From: Triplophysa rosa
Taxonomy: Eukaryota; Chordata; Actinopteri; Cypriniformes; Nemacheilidae
Assembly (NCBI RefSeq): GCF_024868665.1
Contig: NC_079891.1
Span: 29,094,665 to 29,158,664 of the forward strand
Direction: 5' to 3'
Length of the DNA: 64,000 nt
This document shows, piece by piece, positions 1-13,259 of this stretch. A program made the translations under genes and the position numbers. The stretch's first letter is position 1. The number at the start of each line of letters is the position of its first letter. The notes under the pieces were generated by a model. It did no database searches and was not told the DNA's origin. It saw only the letters and a list, made by a program, of their open reading frames with translations.

Positions 1-230
1 AGTGCTTTGACTTTTTATCTTTTGAATGTAAGTCCTTCATCAATGAAATTGCTCTTTGTGCATGAAGTTTTGCTGATGCATCTATTCCTACGTTGATTTT
101 ATTAAGCTCCATGCATCTATTTCACTAGTGACTTCATCCTAACCTTGTTTTTCCTCATTAAAAGTGGATTTGTCCTACATGAGCCTCTAGGACATCCTGT
201 TCCCACAACAATATTTTTGTTAGTTTGCAT

Positions 231-821
231 TAATCTGTCACGGACTGGCAGAAGAACCCAAGCGCAGGCAGGCAGTGAAGGGGTTAACATATAATATTTA
301 TTACACAAAACAAAAACACCCACAATGGGGAAAACGAAACTGAGATAAACTGAAACAAAACACTTCCCACCTGGGGGCAAAAACAAACTAACAAAACAAG
401 GCACGACACAACATCTTACAAAAAACAACACGGCAGGGTGACTAAGACTAAAAAAACACAACTCACGAATAAATGACAATGCACAGAACAGGAACCAGGG
501 TACACAGGAACAGGACCATGAGCACAAACACAACGTAAACACAACGTAATACACGAGCACAGGACAAAGAAACAAGAGGGTATATATAGGGAAGACAAAT
601 GAGGGATAATGATACGGGGCAGGTGTGGGTAATTAAACACTCAGGGGAAGATGACAAGGAAACGAGAGGAATGGGGCCAATGACAAGACACTGGAGAGAA
701 CGTATATTATTGTCAAACGGACAACAATATGTTTCTCTCCACACATAACCTAAGGACTCTGCCCCGATCCCACCACACGACTAGAATTTCATAAACAAGA
801 CAGTGGGACCGTGACATAATC
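231..821 (-). mobile_element. Solo LTR of a retrotransposon, Gypsy-like, with target-site duplication
   Basis: The element runs from 236 to 816 (581 bp). It begins TGTCACGG and ends CCGTGACA, the TG...CA inverted ends expected of an LTR. It is flanked by a perfect 5-bp direct repeat, TAATC, at 231-235 and 817-821. On the minus strand a TATATATA box lies at 581-588 and an AATAAA signal at 297-302, in the order expected for U3-R-U5. No internal retroviral-type coding region or second LTR is adjacent, so it is a recombined solo LTR. The Gypsy assignment is inferred from its general look. The ORFs across it are low-complexity and not genes. Confidence 0.85.
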
Positions 822-1038
822 TGGACAGAGCTATGATCTGCAGAGTTTTGGAATAAAGGTCATGTATAAGTTTAATTGGAGTTCCTATTCTTGTAGCAGC
901 ATTACAAATACAAAGGACCCAAAAATATTTGGACACTTAGGTCACAATTTACACCGCATCACAAATAATTAAACAAAGTGGAAACAAATTATTGTACATC
1001 TCAACCATCTCTACTTTAAACGAACTGGTCTCAAGATC
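822..1038. other. No recognisable feature
   Basis: AT-rich spacer between the solo LTR and the next MITE. I see no exon, RNA or promoter in it. Confidence 0.5.
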
Positions 1039-1452
1039 TTAAAGTCCCAGTGAACCCAAATTTGCGCTCGTTTTTACTTCCGTATTCTGACACATTTCCG
1101 AGTGAAAAGGAATGTCAAAGGAGAAAATTAGTGGGCGTGGCATGCGTTTTTCACTGCGAATTGATTGGATGTGTAAAACAGCTTTCGCACTGATTTTGAA
1201 ATGAAACTGGCAGCAGACTGACAGTTGAAGGGGAGGAGTTAACGGATGCTCCGGCCAAGCCGTCTAGTTTACGTCATTTGAGATTGATTGTCATTTCAGG
1301 GCGGAAGTGCATTTTCAGATTTTAACTGAAGATTATGAGGGTACATGAATTTTAAAAAGAAATGACCCACATCAATAAGCTATTTACTATAAACGCTGCA
1401 ATATTTCATGAAAAAATAAGAATTGTCATTTTTAATTTCACTGGGACTTTAA
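1039..1452. mobile_element. MITE with 16-bp inverted ends and TTAA target site
   Basis: TTAAAGTCCCAGTGAA at 1039-1054 is exactly inverted at 1437-1452. Reading TTAA as the duplicated target, the terminal repeats begin AGTCCCAGTGAA. A TTAA target is typical of piggyBac-type cut-and-paste transposons. The roughly 410-bp interior has no transposase, so this is a non-autonomous element. Confidence 0.75.
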
Positions 1453-2833
1453 AGTACGTCTATGCATTTCATACAGGCGCTGTAACAAAACTATGGACAT
1501 GTTCCATAAAGTTTGACCAAAAGCATCAAAATATTTATAATTAATTATTAAAACTATATGCTTTCTTTATTAATTTTTTTATCTTTTTGCTAAATGTTTT
1601 GCTTAAAAACACACTCTTTCATTCAAACAAATGCCACTCGGTTTTGTCATCTAATGCAACAATCATAAATCCCTAGACTTAAGCATCTAAATATGTTTTC
1701 AAGCCAATGTGGTGTTTTTATTTCTCATTGTAAGGAAATTCTGCTGAGCAGAGAGGTGCTTGGGGAATAGAGTCTTATCTGTGAGTCACAGGAAAATACG
1801 AAAATCAGACACAGCCTCCATTGTGTTGGCAATCGCAAAAGCTGGAATCCCAGACTCCTTTTCTCATATCCTGTTTTTACAGAAACCGTAAAGCACTGAA
1901 TTCTGTCCTGATCACAGGGGGGCAAAGAGAGACAGAATCACAAAATGCACTTAAAATGTGCACAGAGAACAACAAATTCTCTATTATCATTTCAGATAAC
2001 CATATTTAGATCCCAAACGCCACATGTGCATTTGTCCAGCATGACGGACAGACAGCATTAGTGAGTTTTCCATCAGGTAACCTTAACTGGTACACTAGCT
2101 CGTCCATATTTTTAACATCAAATCAAAATAAAGATGGCAGTCGTTTATTTAAAGTACACATTATACCATAACTGGTTGAATGTGTGTTTTGATTTTCATG
2201 CCGCGAGTAAAATTATTTTATAAAGGCAATAACAAAAACATCACAGTTGCTTTACTGTAATTTACTCTATAAAAAAAGAAACTGACTTTCAACTTTAAAA
2301 CCAACACAACAACAATTTCCTGAACAATGTGACCTTCGAGGATGTCATGTGACCTTTAGGATGAGAAATCTTTCTCTGTAGACATCCTCTTCCTTTACAC
2401 GCACCCGGGCATTCCTGGCCTGTTATTTTGTTGTTATTTGACCCTTCAGGACTGTTACCTAGATAGCAACATTGAAATAAAGATGACGCTACATTCACAA
2501 CTTTGACAAATGGACAACTTGTCTCTTTAAACTTTTCTTTTGCCCATTTTGACCTAGATTCTGAATCTGAAAACACTGAGACATTAGTCTGATCCCTAAG
2601 GACACAATCCCTAGTTTAGAAGACCCTCTAAAAGATACATAAATTGTAAAAGCTGTTTCTATGGAATGCCGTATGGGACAAAAACAAAGTATAAAACTGA
2701 AAAGTCGACCCATCTTATAGTTTCTTATAGTGTTTGCGGTAGTTTCAATCATAATTTAATTGTGATATCCTGATGCATCTCAATGTTGATGTAGCATAAA
2801 TCATGTTATGTTGTAAATTATGACATGTATTGT
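1453..2833. other. Spacer within or downstream of ssh1, no gene seen
   Basis: AT-rich sequence. The short ORFs in it have no exon-like conservation or splice sites that I can recognise. It probably lies in ssh1 intron 2, because ssh1 exon 2 is at 4233-4270 and no exon 3 (SESFFMVKGAALF motif) is visible to its left. Confidence 0.4.
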
Positions 2834-3365
2834 CAGGGTTTTTCCTGCATAGAGAAATTGGAGGCGGCCACCTCCGTCAAATGTTGTGCCGCCTCAGGCT
2901 CTCGCCAAAATTATGTTGCGAGTCTTCACAAGAAATGCTGCATGCATTTTTGTTGCAAAATCTTTTGCTGCGCGCAAAATGTCTGATGATTTCGATATTG
3001 AGGAAGACTTGCACTTTTTTTTCCCAACCGTACAAACCGAATGCGCATGCGTCGAAGTGCTCTCGTGAACGCGCACCATGGACTGACAAGACATAGGAGA
3101 ATATATCGATTAAAGCCGTTTTTTGTTTTGTTTTTCGCACATAAAGTATTGTCGTTGCTTCAAAAAGCCACTATGAGCAGATGGACCAATTTAACAATGT
3201 CTTTAGTACTTTTCTGGACCTTGACAACAACTATGTCTATGAGGAGGCCTGCAAAATCTCTCGGTTGTCACCTAAAATATCTTTATTTGTGTTCCGAGCC
3301 GGGAGGTCTTAAAACATGTTGAGTGAAAATTCTGAGATTTTGACATGAACTTTTCCTTTAAACTG
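2834..3365. repeat. Degenerate dispersed repeat, possibly composite
   Basis: It starts with CAGGGTTTTTCCTGCATAG, which resembles the end of a hAT-type element. It finishes with a stretch that reads like the common cyprinid repeat with the phrase TTTGTGTTCCGAG and ends TTTTCCTTTAA. I could not find a matching inverted terminus, so limits are approximate. Several overlapping short ORFs on both strands fall in it, and none looks like a real protein. Confidence 0.4.
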
Positions 3366-4232
3366 CAGGGTAAGCTAGCTGCAAAGTTCAAGTAATGTTG
3401 TGTTGAGTCAATGCGCAAATCACGCGATCCACGCGCACCACTTTGGCAATTTTGACGCAGGAAAGTCATCCTTTTGTCAGATGTTTACTCTGACTGCACG
3501 TTTATTTCATATTTGTTATTGTTTTTTCAATAATACATGCATAGTGTATGACATAGCCTAGAAGATAAATAATAACAGTTTAGAAACAAGATTCTCTGTT
3601 AAATTAATCTGTCTTCACAACTTCATTTTTATAAAACTCTCTAAACTACTTATATTATAAAACTATGATGAGCATTTACATTAGCTGATCTGAATTACAG
3701 TGACACAAAATCCGTAATATGATCCGAACCATGAATTTTGTGATCTGTTGCACCACTAATGTATTGGAATGTAAATCATATTGTGAGCAAACTGATACCA
3801 AGCCCGTATAACATCACCGCTTCTTCGATCGGTCCTGAATTACAAACAACCTGACAACCAAAAGACAGGTATTTAATAGGAATGATACAGTGGGTGAAAG
3901 AGGTTTCCTTTACATTAAACCCACTTGTCCTCACTTAGGAACTATAGAACTGGAACCTGTCATTGAACATCTATAAACGTAATAAAATTCACTCTGGCAG
4001 TGAAAGTAGTGATCAGACGACTGGGCTCGGATAACCTTGATTATATGTGTTACAGAACAACCATCTCTCAAACGCGTCTTAACAGCAGGGTGTGATGAGA
4101 ACTCCTCCTATCATACAACTGGCAGACTCTTCATCATCTGCTTCTGACAGATTGATGCTTGAGAAGAGACACAGACGTCCATTCACTGTTTCCACTTCTT
4201 ACACACACATACAAAACAGACACATAAATTAC

Positions 4233-6596
4233 CTCTGATTCAGCCGCCGCTCATCGTCACTTCCAAAGTCCTGGCAAAACAAATATTGAAAAAGAAGAGG
4301 TTAGTTGTCTACACCACAAATGAGTATTGAGACCTCTAAAATAGAAAATGGTCGTCCTACTGTAAACATCCACATTATAAGTTTCTCTCAACTATTGTCA
4401 AAATGTCAGCACAATCCGGACTAAACAACTGAGACGCCAGAATCCCTCAGGACCCGAAACCTTTCCAAAATCTACAACCTCACCCAATTTAACAGTCTGG
4501 TTTATGCTTTCCCTCTTGATCTCAGCTAAACATCCCCACCAAGATTTCTCTGCAAATGCACAATGTTCTAAATTTGCACCCTTTACACGCATTACAAGAT
4601 CTGTGCGCCCTAGATAACAAAAAGGTTAATATTTCACCATTCACAGTAGTGTCATATGACAAAGAAGAAATGTTCTCTCCTAACCCACACTTCTCAGAGC
4701 TCGAACAGTGCGACGTAAAGAAACAGGGCCTTGAAGATAAGGTTTCATCATAACAAAGACTGTTTTTAAAATAGTTCCTCATTGTATGGGAATATGACAG
4801 CCCCAGTTATAAGGTTACAGAAAGGCGAGTGTGCCGTGGTCAGATGTGACGGATGCCTGAAGGGGGAGAAACCATGTCCACATCATAAATCGGTCGTGCC
4901 AGGGTTCATCACGTAACAAAATCTGTCTCTATATGGAGAAGGAGGCTTATTAAAATGTATAAGCAGGGGGGTGAAGTACGGAAACAATGAGATTTCTAAA
5001 GAGAAACGTGTGTTCTGAAGGTGTGAATCTTTTCGTGATGTATTACAATCTAAGTGAATGAACAGAACATGACACATAAGGTGTGGGAAAAAATCGGTGG
5101 ATATGATACAGAGTTAAAGGAACAGTTTACCCGAAAATGAAAATTCTGTCCTCATTTACTCTCGAGTTCTTCCAAATCTGTATAAATTTCTTTGTTCTGA
5201 TGAACACAGAGAAAGATATTTAGAAGTATGCTTGTAACAGTTCTTGGCCACCACCGACTACCATAGCAGGAACAATTGCTTTTAAAAGGAACAATACGGC
5301 ATTTTTAGGAGGATCTATTGACAGAAATACAATATAATATACAAAACTATTTCTTCAGAGGTGTATAAAGACCTTACGTAATGAACCATTAAGTTTGTAA
5401 TACCTTAGAATAAGCTGTTTATATCTACATACAGAGCGGGACTACATACATTGAATTCGCCGCCATGTTTTGTACAGCAGCCCTAAATGGACAAACAACT
5501 CTACAACACGCGTTTCCTCTTCCTCCCCGCTGCGGTATTGTGGTGAAACGGATCGTGGGAAGATCCGTTATCCGTACGGATCGTGCTCTCCGGTGCGGAA
5601 CGCATGTGACCCGCGGATTAACTGAAAGTTTATTCATCATTGAGTAAAAGAGTAAAACGCGCTCTCGCTCGCTCTCCAGTTTCAGCTCCAACGCGCTCTC
5701 TCTCTCTCTCTCTCTCCAGTATTTGGACGAGTACAATATTAAAGCGGTTCCAGATAAACAATGACGCTCAAAACTGCTCCGTCACACAGCTAATATTACA
5801 ACAACAACATATATTGGTATGTTAGTATGTTACTCACATACTGATCCGAATCAAAGCAACCTCCTCGGGGATGATTTTTAGAAGATCTTTCTCTCCAACG
5901 TCTCTCTGCTGGAAAGTCTTTATAATATTAGCGCAGGTCCTAGCTCCTGCCTGACTTTTATCCTTCTTTTTAAACTTAAAATCCACAAACCTTTTATTTT
6001 ATGTAATACATAAGTCATCGCTCTTTCTACAGTCTTTCTAATGCCCGCAAAATCTCTTCCCTGCGTCAACATGAGAACGACATCTTTTTGTACTGTGGTG
6101 GCCACCGTCGTGTTTGGACTGAGCGATTCGTGGCAAATCTATAATACAACGCTAGTGGCCGCTGTTAATTAAGAACTGCGCCTTTAATTTAAATGTGTTT
6201 GTTCTGCTCACTGTGTTTATCACAACAAAGACACGAATAATCAAAGAGGGTCACAATAGGACAGGACTCAGGAGGATGGAGGATAAGAGATAAAAAGGAT
6301 ATACTGTAGTGACATCAGTCCATCAGGCAAAGCTGTTTCAGATCTAGTTACATTTTGAAAAACTACAGTCAAAACAATAGCTTTCCTCAGAATTATGTGC
6401 AAAGGGGGTCATGTTGAATGTTGACCTAAAATACCACAATAGCTTCCCTTATAAAAATTAAATAGATAATAGTTTTAGGTTTATTGATTACCATTTGTAT
6501 TATCATAGTTTAGCTAATAAAGAAAAATAACAGTAAATTACTATGTGGTTGGTTACTGTAGTAAAACTAAAGTTCATTTTTGTAAGGGTTTTCACA

Positions 6597-6647
<51 letters not shown>

Positions 6648-8832
6648 TGAAAGGATGACATCACTGCAGCTGCATGTGCTCAGACTGTGTGTATGAGATG
6701 TGCTGTGAATTCTAAATAGTGTGCATGACATGTCCTCGCCTGCAAATATATGCTGGACCTTCATGGCACTATTCATAGATTTAAACATATTGCATAGCTG
6801 AGTATTATAGAAACAAATAAGTTAACCTGATCCTGAAATTTTGACCAACATGAAACGTGATTCACGCCTTGAACTGCATGTATGTAAATATGAGTCGCTC
6901 TCATAATTCAATCTCCATCCCAGAATGTCTTGTGCTGTCCCATTCAAATGTGCACAACCAGTGCCCCCTACTGGCTGTAACCTGCTAAATGTATTTCTAT
7001 GACAACTATGATGTCAGTGGAACTATTATGAGGGTGGAGTGCTTTAATGGAGGAGAGGCAATTTAATACCTAAAAGGAACTTTTGGAAAATGCAGCTGTC
7101 TGACACTCTTCAGGAAAAACACATAAGAATCACTAAGAATGAACAGCAATACAACTCTCCAACAAGTGAGTCTGGATAAAAAGGTTTAAACAGGAGGTCT
7201 TTCATTGCATGAGAGGAGCTTAGCTGTGCCAGGGCACAATGACTCAGATTTAAATGTCTGTGGAGCAGAAATGCAGGCCTCAGGGGGAAAGACCTTCAAC
7301 TCACACACAAAGACCTGACGCTCATTATGGGCTAGTAGTGTTACAAAAATTGACAGCTTCCAAATCTGCCCCGTGCACTGTTACAGTAGCAATGTGGAAA
7401 CAGACGTATAATGCAGTGGGGCTAGGAGAATGTGTGGGAGCACAAACCAGATTAGGAACTAAATAGGAATGGCATTGCAGAGCATTTCTCTGATTGGAAT
7501 TCATTGTTTATCCTCTCTCAAAATGTCATGACTAGAGTTGCACAAACCTCTCCAATCCACATGACATCAGCAATGTGTTATAGATTTTTACAAACACAAT
7601 ATACATAGAAAGCATTGGCATACTCTGCATATCATGTATACCCATCTTAAGAATTGTACACGACGTGCATGCCACTTAAGAATTGGCAGGACTTCCATGA
7701 ATATTCCTGAGCGTGTATGAATGATAATACATTGTATTTGGGCTTTGTTCTCCAACATGTGATATTTCCTTCACAATTGAAGGACCACAGATTGTATAGC
7801 CGTCTGGCAAAACCCAGCCTGTGACTCGAGATACACTACAAGGTAAAAAAAGGGGCTTATGGAAATATATATGGTGGTGAAATTTTATTTTGTTCTTAAA
7901 CTTCTATATAATTCCTAACCATTAACTATTTTCTTACAATATATTAGTTTCACTAGTTCATATTCTTTGGTGTACTGCGAGTATAAAGTGTTGCCAGGTT
8001 CAGCACGATCAAGTAAACTACAGTGTAATGCCAAAAGATTATAACTGTCCCTTAGAAATTAACACTACAGCAATCATAGTTTAATTATGGTATTTGTAGT
8101 AACCATAGTAACCACAAATGTTACAATTGTCTCACTATAGTAACCACAGTTCAACCACAAAATATGTAGCAGCAGTATGCAAAAAACTATAATTTATTAT
8201 AAAATATGAAGGATTTAGTGACTGGACTGATTTGGATCAAACTCAACTGACTCCATTAACGTTACATCCGATCCCAAACACACACCTGTCTGAGATCCTA
8301 AGGGCTGAGAGACACCTTTCAATGCGAATGTCAAGACGGCGGCATATACAGTGCAAAAAGGCACAATGTTCATTTCAACCGCTTTTATCCGCTGTACAAA
8401 CACACACACACACATGGCGACACGTTTAACCGTTGTATCAATCCGTTTACAAAGCAGCATGGCTAATATTGAACCATGTGCCAGCTCAAACATCATAATA
8501 CACAGTGACACAGCGTTGCAATTCAACTGTCTACACTGCAGTCGAGCTCAATTGTAGTTTATAAAGTCGCGTCGTTAGCAGTATGTAGTATGATGGGTCT
8601 GTTTGCATCGCTTGCATTTCTCCATCAACCCTAATGACATCCCGCTAGTTAGCCCTACAACCGGAGAAGTATTAGCATCGGGCCTTCGCGATTCATGTGT
8701 GTATTTTGTAACGTTATTTCTGTCATTCATCTGTGTATCGCGTTTATTTCCGCTTACCTCCCCCGCGGTGGCGGTGCTGGAAGTGGACGCGGCGCTGGGA
8801 GTGGGCGAGCGCTGCAGGGTAACCAGAGCCAT
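4233..8832 (-). CDS. ssh1: Slingshot protein phosphatase 1, N-terminal exons only (partial)
   Basis: Slingshot phosphatases dephosphorylate cofilin and so promote actin filament turnover. Two coding exons are visible. Exon 1 (8758-8832) starts at the ATG at 8832 and encodes 25 residues beginning MALVTLQRSPTPSAAS, ending at a GTAAGC donor. Exon 2 (4233-4270) has a CAG acceptor and a GTAATT donor and encodes DFGSDDERRLNQ. The joined N-terminus matches the SSH1 type rather than SSH2, which lacks DFGSDDERR as I recall it. The intron is about 4.5 kb and holds several transposons. The next exons (SSH-N domain, DEK_C, dual-specificity phosphatase) are not in the window. The head-to-head position with dao agrees with human 12q24.11. 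A paralogue (ssh1a or ssh1b) cannot be decided from this fragment. Confidence 0.85.
5115..5281. mobile_element. Truncated hairpin-type MITE
   Basis: TTAAAGGAACAGTTTACCCG followed by a GAAAATTCTGTCCTCATTTACTC phrase marks one end of the same family seen complete at 27969-28408. The copy is cut off by the next TTAA element at 5282, and its other end is not found at 6188. Confidence 0.6.
5282..6187. mobile_element. TTAA-flanked non-autonomous DNA transposon, about 0.9 kb
   Basis: TTAA occurs at both ends (5282-5285 and 6184-6187). The end near 6170-6187 (reverse reading AAAGGCGCAGT) resembles the start of the truncated copy at the window's right edge (AAAGGTGCTGTGTGTAATTT). The phrase ATCTATTGACAGAAAT near 5310 is shared with that copy near 63955, showing a repeat family. 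The interior has a (CT)n run at 5696-5717 and no transposase. ORFs inside it are spurious. Confidence 0.6.
6599..6643. repeat. (TC)n microsatellite
   Basis: About 45 bp of uninterrupted TC dinucleotides. On the minus strand it creates an artificial arginine-glutamate repeat ORF. Confidence 0.97.
6644..8400. other. ssh1 intron 1, no further gene
   Basis: No exon or RNA gene recognised. Near 8050-8160 there are repeated GTAACCACA / CTATAGTAACCACAG phrases. They belong to a dispersed repeat that also appears near 35560-35800. Confidence 0.4.
8401..8414. repeat. Short (CA)n run
   Basis: Seven CA units in the first intron of ssh1. Confidence 0.9.
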
Positions 8833-9631
8833 GGATGAAGATCTCCCAGCACAACAGCAGTCTATCACGGGCTAAACCCACTAGCGGATTTTCGCCTAGC
8901 AGCAGCAACGCCAGTCAAACGGGGATTGTGGTGCCCAGTCCAAACGCTTGAAGGGACCGCTGTTAGAAAGACATTGTTGTGTTTGTGGCGCTGGTTCCGT
9001 TTTGACATGAGCTGGATGGTGATGGTGATGGTGGTGCACACAGTCCCTCACTATCGTCTGTTGCCGTGCCTTTAGATGATACAGTTAGTCATGAGTAGCC
9101 TATAATATAATGTGCATCCGAAACCTCCTGGTGGCGCGGGGGAGAAAAATAAAGCTTTTACAACTCCTCTTCAACAAAGTCTTTTATGTGTTGCTTAGGT
9201 TTGTAGAAAGCAGATTTCAAAACTGTTTTGCATTTCAAGCTCAACGTTAACAAGTAAAGTTTGGTCACGCTTAATCGAATGTTAGATAAAAGCGTTTTGT
9301 TTTTAAATGTTTATAGGCTACCATGTTATTTATACAACAATAATTATAGTACGTTTATCAATAATATAAGATTGAAATGAATTAGATGTAGATATTCGTT
9401 CAAGATAATTCGTCAATCTCATGGCTCGATATGGACTTTACTCAATCAAAAAGCAACGTGCGAATAGCGCCATCTCTGGAACGTATTACGTCAAGGAGTT
9501 GCGTAATTTGGAAAAAAGTTAATTTGTAAATTCCACTGCTAAAGTTAATCTGCCGTTGGATTGCTTCTGACAAGAGAGAAGAGCCTTACGTAATTTTATT
9601 TGGAGCAAACGGAGGAAAAAACACAACTTTG
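8833..9631. promoter_or_regulatory. Divergent ssh1 / dao promoter region and dao 5'-UTR exon
   Basis: The interval between the ssh1 ATG (8832, minus) and the first dao gene is CpG-richer than its surroundings near ssh1 and contains a short GATGGT repeat near 9013-9034. A non-coding dao exon appears to end at 9631 with the donor GGTGAGTA; its acceptor partner is CTGCAG at 9702-9707. Transcription starts are not determined. Confidence 0.5.
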
Positions 9632-9709
9632 GTGAGTAAAGTAATGTTTTTATGAATTATGGATCATTACACAGTTTCACATTAATACTTTTCTGCACAT
9701 TCTGCAGAC

Positions 9710-12051
<2,342 letters not shown>

Positions 12052-12507
12052 TAGATCTGGGCATCTGCACAGTGTTATCTCATCAGACATCAGCAGTTTT
12101 CTCACTAATCTGATAATCATTGCCATACTGATTCCAAGTGATAAAAGATTGCATTAATATATCTTTTTAACTAGTGTTATGTTAACAATAATTCGTCTGT
12201 GGTCAAAAGATGACAAACCATAAATGAATTGGCAACAAAGAATTAAGTGCTATCATGGTTTATTTAATGTTTTGTGCTTTATTGTTACAGTAAGGTAATA
12301 GATATCAAACCACTGTTGAGTCCAATACATTGACTTAAATGATCTAAAGCAAGACCAAACAAGCATTAAAAGTAGCTAACGTTGTATTCGTGTCTGATTA
12401 TTTTTAACGCGAGTTTTCATTTTGTATGCCAAGCTTTAGAATATTTTATTGGGTAGAAATTGTAAGTGGGCGGGGCTTCATATGTTGTTGTGGTTAGTGT
12501 GGGGGGC

Positions 12508-12771
12508 TTTATATCAACTGTTGCAGATCATCTGAAGGCGAACAACAGCGACTCCTACTGGATGTATCTCACGGTTGCAGTTACGTAAGGTGGGAAGACG
12601 TTCGAGAAGTTCAGTGTAAGTTTTGCGAAGGTTTCGGCGTCCTAAATCGACCTGGCATTGATTTGATAAAGCGGTGCGTGCGAGACTGAAGAGAATTCAA
12701 CATTTTAAAGGACAACGTTATTCTGCACCCGTTTTTGCTGTTTTGAGAAACCAATAACAAAAGATCGGGGA
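12508..12771 (+). promoter_or_regulatory. Promoter and 5'-UTR exon of dao copy 2
   Basis: A GGGCGGGGC GC box near 12470 is followed by a TATA-like TTTATAT at 12508-12514. A likely non-coding exon ends at 12771, before a good GTAAGT donor. It would splice to the CTGCAG acceptor just before the ATG at 13260, the same arrangement as in copy 1. The start site is inferred to be about 30 bp after the TATA box. Confidence 0.5.
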
Positions 12772-13259
12772 GTAAGTATGTGGTTTTTTTGTATTATTTT
12801 TATTTTGGCTTGCACCGCATTAACTATTAAGTAGTTTAAAAACAGGCGACCAATAAGAATAACTAACACGCTCGGGCAATGCCTGTTACTGTTATTATTA
12901 TATTCATGAAGGGCTTTTATGGACACGAGATTTGAAACATGTCTATATGAGTAGTGCAGACATATGGCAGGCTCTGAGATTCATTACTAGCTTTGAAAGT
13001 GCAATTTCAGATAAGCTTGCAATAATATTTTGTTAAAATCTGTGTTTACACTTTTTTTTTCAAAACAATGAAAACTATATATTTTAATGATTATTAAGCG
13101 TCCCCCTACATGCTACAGTACAGTAACCATGGTATTTGAAGTTAAGCTGTGGTCACACAAATAGCAATCAGTCTGCCAGAACTATTTTACTATAGTATTT
13201 TCCTGGGTAATTTTCCTTTACAAAAGATGTAATGACAGCAATATGCATATTCTGCAGAC

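Noticed and set aside
117..744. Three overlapping minus-strand ORFs of 74 to 152 codons
   Set aside because: They lie in and around the solo LTR, are rich in Cys, Leu and Phe from low-complexity DNA, and match no retroelement protein.
6567..6788. ORF with an arginine-glutamate repeat
   Set aside because: Produced by the (TC)n microsatellite read on the minus strand.
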